Of a stretch of 64,000 bases of DNA, positions 61,468 through 64,000 are shown piece by piece (the stretch's first letter is position 1; every line of letters begins with the position of its first letter). The stretch lies in contig OW818670.1 of NCBI GenBank assembly GCA_942493215.1, positions 558,001 through 622,000 on the forward strand, in the 5' to 3' direction. This DNA comes from G942493215 sp942493215. Its GTDB lineage: Bacteria > Bacillota_I > Bacilli_A > RF39 > UBA660. The notes under the pieces are model-generated. The model did not search any database and was not told the DNA's origin. It was given only the letters and a program-made list of their open reading frames with translations. The position numbers and the translations under genes are program-made.

Positions 61468-63075
61468 ATGATTGAAATAGGGTTAAATAAAATTGTTAAA
61501 AGTTATGGTTTTAATACCATCTTAAATAATATTAGTTTTGATATAAAAACAGGTGAAAGAATAGCCCTTATTGGTTCAAATGGTAGTGGTAAATCAACTA
61601 TCTTAAAGATAATAGCTGGACTAGAAAATATTAAAAGTGGTACAGTATCTATTCGTAAAGAAAGTAAAGTAGGAATATTAAATCAAATACCTAATCAAGA
61701 AGATGATAATACTAAAGTAAGAGATATAATTTATCGTAACTTACAGACGTTTATTGATATAAAAGAAAAACTAAATAATTATGAATTAGAAATGCATAAT
61801 GCTGATAATAAAAAATTAAATAAAATAATCATATCTTATACGACTTTGCAGGAACAATTTATAAGTATGGGTGGTTATGAAATAGATACAAAAATAAGTA
61901 AAGTATTAAGTGTCTTTAAAATAGATAATACAATGTTAGATAGATATTTTAATACCTTATCAGGTGGTGAAAAAACAATAGTCTTATTAGCTAGTTTAGT
62001 ATTAGGTGAGTATGATATCTTATTGTTAGATGAACCAACTAATCATTTAGATATTGAAGCAACCGAATGGTTAGAACAATTCCTAGTTAGTTATAAAGGG
62101 ACAATTATGGTTGTATCCCATGATCGTTATTTTTTAGATAAAGTAGCGACTAAAACAATCTTAATTGAAAGAGAGAAAAGTGAAATTTTCTTTGGTAATT
62201 ATTCTTATTATTTAGAAGAAAATGAGCGAAGAATAATGAATGAATTTAAAATTTTTAAAGATCAACAGAAACAAATTGAAGCTATGAAATCCAAGATAAA
62301 ACAATTGCACGAATTTGGAAAATTGGCATTTCCTGCTGGGGAGTCATTTTTTAAAAGAGCAGCCAGTATCCAAAAAAGATTGGATAAGATTGAACCATTG
62401 GATAAGCCATTAGAAAAGAAGAATATTCCAATATCTTTTTCAGTGAATAATCGATCAGGCAAAGATGTTTTAATTATTAAAGACTTAAATATATCATTTG
62501 ATAATAAAGTAATATTTAATAATGCTTCTTTAGAACTCTATTTTAAAGAAAGAGTAGCTCTTATTGGCTCAAATGGTAGTGGTAAATCAACCTTAATTAA
62601 ACAAATATTAAATAATAATGATAGTATTAAAATAGGTACTAATATTGTTATTGGGTATATACCTCAAGAGATTATTTTTGAAGATGAAAATATAAGTGTT
62701 TTAGAAGAAGCTAGAAAATATTATAACGAACTAGATTGTTATTTAAGATCAGCTTTATTTAAGTTCTTATTTGTTGATGAAAGTATCTTTAAAAAATTAA
62801 AAGCTTTATCTGGTGGTGAAAGAGTAAGATTAAAACTATTTTGTTTAATGCAACAAAGAGCTAATTTCCTAATATTAGATGAGCCTACTAATCACATTGA
62901 TATTGACACAAGAGAGATATTAGAGAGTGCCCTAGAAGAATATCAAGGGACCATTCTTTTTGTCTCTCATGACCGTTATTTCATCAATAAACTAGCATCT
63001 AGAGTAATAGTCATAAAAGATCATAAACTAATAAGCCATATTGGTAATTATGATGATTATAAAAAAGATAAGTAA
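61468..63075 (+). CDS. ABC-F ribosome-protection protein (ARE-type)
   Basis: 535 residues from ATG 61468 (RBS AAAGGAAGTG). Two ABC domains: Walker A GSNGSGKST at ~36 and ~370, signatures LSGGEKTIV and LSGGERVRL, Walker B LLLDEPTNHLDI and LILDEPTNHIDI. No membrane segments. The inter-domain linker (about residues 240-320) carries the ribosome-reaching part. ARE ABC-F proteins displace lincosamides, streptogramins A, pleuromutilins or similar drugs from the ribosome. The attenuator upstream supports the resistance reading over a housekeeping EttA role; the drug range is unknown. Confidence 0.85.
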   Translation: MIEIGLNKIVKSYGFNTILNNISFDIKTGERIALIGSNGSGKSTILKIIAGLENIKSGTVSIRKESKVGILNQIPNQEDDNTKVRDIIYRNLQTFIDIKEKLNNYELEMHNADNKKLNKIIISYTTLQEQFISMGGYEIDTKISKVLSVFKIDNTMLDRYFNTLSGGEKTIVLLASLVLGEYDILLLDEPTNHLDIEATEWLEQFLVSYKGTIMVVSHDRYFLDKVATKTILIEREKSEIFFGNYSYYLEENERRIMNEFKIFKDQQKQIEAMKSKIKQLHEFGKLAFPAGESFFKRAASIQKRLDKIEPLDKPLEKKNIPISFSVNNRSGKDVLIIKDLNISFDNKVIFNNASLELYFKERVALIGSNGSGKSTLIKQILNNNDSIKIGTNIVIGYIPQEIIFEDENISVLEEARKYYNELDCYLRSALFKFLFVDESIFKKLKALSGGERVRLKLFCLMQQRANFLILDEPTNHIDIDTREILESALEEYQGTILFVSHDRYFINKLASRVIVIKDHKLISHIGNYDDYKKDK

Positions 63076-63089
63076 GCTTATCTTTTTTT
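63061..63089 (+). terminator. Terminator of the ABC-F gene
   Basis: Stem AAGATAAG (63065-63072) / CTTATCTT (63077-63084), TAAG loop, T run; overlaps the stop codon. Confidence 0.85.
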
Positions 63090-63112
63090 GTTGTAATATA
63101 TCATTTTTAAGA

Positions 63113-63538
63113 TTAAAAATAAAGATTATATTTAACACTACTTGCTCTTTCAAAACCTAAACTCTCATATAAATGATGAGCATCATATGCGGTATCTAAA
63201 CAAGTTAAATAAATAGATTCATAACCATTTTCTTTAGCATAATTAATTACATAATTGAAAATATTCTTAGCAATCTTTTGACCACGATATTCTTTTAAAA
63301 CCGCAACATTAAATATTTCTAAAGCTGGTTGAAAAGAAAAAGTAAATAAATTCATTTTATAGAACGTAATACTTCCTACAATTTTATCATTGTCTTTAGC
63401 GACAATTACTTCATAAGCTTCACTATTCTCATTATAATTGCTTATATATTGTTCTATATCATTACTCTCATCAAAGCATTCATCCATTAAATGTTTATAT
63501 TGTTCAAGATCTTCTTTATTAAGTTTTTCGATAATCAT
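63113..63538 (-). CDS. GNAT-family N-acetyltransferase
   Basis: 141 residues from ATG at 63538, with SD GAGGTGAT placed 8 nt before it; ATG 63541 is an alternative. GNAT core: NDKIVGSITFYKM (beta), VAVLKEYRGQKIAKNIF (acetyl-CoA pyrophosphate loop R-G-x-x-I-A), YLTCLDTAYDAHHLYESLGF. Substrate unknown. Divergent from the amidase gene that follows. Confidence 0.88.
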   Translation of the reverse strand: MIIEKLNKEDLEQYKHLMDECFDESNDIEQYISNYNENSEAYEVIVAKDNDKIVGSITFYKMNLFTFSFQPALEIFNVAVLKEYRGQKIAKNIFNYVINYAKENGYESIYLTCLDTAYDAHHLYESLGFERASSVKYNLYF

Positions 63539-63556
63539 CATTATCACCTCAATTAT

Positions 63557-63565
63557 ATTATAACA
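63557..63565 (-). promoter_or_regulatory. Extended -10 promoter of the GNAT gene
   Basis: Minus strand TGT-TATAAT (63565-63557), 18 nt upstream of the start codon. Confidence 0.5.
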
Positions 63566-63626
63566 GAAAATAGTTATTTATAACAAAAATAGTTATATAT
63601 CATAAAATACTTTGAGGAGGAATACT

Positions 63627-64000
63627 ATGGATAATAAAAAAATTGTAATTGATGCCGGCCATGGTGGTGATGATCCCGGTTCAGTTGGTAATGGGATTAT
63701 CGAAAAAGATTTAAACCTTAAGATATCCCAATATATGTATCAAAGATTTAAAGATTTAGGCATTCCTGTTAAAATGACTAGAACAACTGATGAAACTCTA
63801 CCACCTGATGAAAGAGTAAAAAGAGTTCTTGATGCTTATGGTAATAGTCCAGATGTAGTAGTTATATCTAATCATATAAATGCTGGTGGTGGTGATGGAG
63901 CAGAAGTAATATATGCATTAAGAAATACTAGCATTTTACCAGATTTAATATTAGAGAAATTAGCGGATGCTGGTCAAAATACAAGAGATGCTTATCAAAG
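63627..64000 (+). CDS. N-acetylmuramoyl-L-alanine amidase, truncated by window end
   Basis: 124 codons are visible from ATG 63627 (RBS GAGGAGG); the frame is still open at the window edge. Amidase_3 features: VIDAGHGGDDPG with the first zinc His, Glu in IIEKDLNLKIS, then VVISNHINAGGGDGAE with the second His. No signal peptide at the start, so it differs from the exported CwlD-like amidase at 27441 and resembles phage-type or cytoplasm-synthesised autolysins. Confidence 0.88.
   Translation, partial: MDNKKIVIDAGHGGDDPGSVGNGIIEKDLNLKISQYMYQRFKDLGIPVKMTRTTDETLPPDERVKRVLDAYGNSPDVVVISNHINAGGGDGAEVIYALRNTSILPDLILEKLADAGQNTRDAYQ

Noticed and set aside
1..64000. Alternative genetic code (TGA as Trp), suggested by the Mycoplasma-like base composition
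   Set aside because: TGA closes parB and the ASCH gene, and Trp codons are TGG throughout.

Overview
The window is AT-rich, gene-dense bacterial chromosome using the standard code (TGA is a stop after parB and after the ASCH gene; Trp is TGG). Gene content and order point to a low-GC Gram-positive of the Bacilli/Mycoplasmatota-like gut lineages (RF39-type; lineage is inference). It has SecA, amidases, agr quorum sensing, ECF transport and NAD salvage. The parA-parB-DUF951-ychF-rpsF-ssb-rpsR order is the usual oriC-proximal neighbourhood of Firmicutes. I saw no tRNA, rRNA, CRISPR array or insertion sequence.

Layout. 1-1.9 kb: end of a secreted Ig-like protein and a pilin-like protein. 2-7.7 kb: parAB, DUF951, AbgT transporter, ychF, rpsF-ssb-rpsR. 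7.8-10.6 kb: complete agr system in an unusual convergent arrangement (agrA-agrC on +, agrB-agrD on -). 10.9-14.3 kb: cold-shock protein, hpf, secA. 14.4-19.2 kb: C39-like protein, thioredoxin-like and PH-like proteins, an unknown exported protein, Nudix, DUF218, ASCH. 19.2-24.5 kb: trpS behind a Trp-codon leader peptide, ecfA1-ecfA2-ecfT-truA, rplM-rpsI. 24.6-30.2 kb: HD hydrolase, rRNA methyltransferase, RluA-type synthase, amidase, Abi_2 protein, HtrA. 30.3-39.9 kb: NAD salvage genes (pncA, pncB, Nudix, nadE, nadD) with an NrtR-like regulator and matching palindromic operators.

40.1-61 kb is the most unusual part: a locus of exported proteins whose signal regions resemble SipW substrates (TYAWF-type; TasA/camelysin-like), a 1232-residue GLUG/Ig-like surface protein, three SipW-like signal peptidases (one apparently degenerate, one with a 640-residue cytoplasmic tail carrying four LEKTSxYR-type repeats), a membrane-anchored McrB-like AAA+ ATPase and a DUF2357-like partner that looks too short to carry the usual nuclease domain. 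I infer a surface-fibre export or assembly machine that has adopted a McrB/DUF2357 pair; this is the best candidate for an undescribed system.

61-64 kb: an ABC-F ribosome-protection gene behind a leader peptide and a three-hairpin attenuator, a GNAT acetyltransferase, and the start of a second amidase cut by the window end.

Several genes appear to be controlled in cis: trpS by a leader peptide and SD-masking stem, the ABC-F gene by transcription attenuation, rplM and rpsF by ribosomal-protein leaders, and the NAD genes by NrtR-type operators. All functions are read from motifs; no database search was run.
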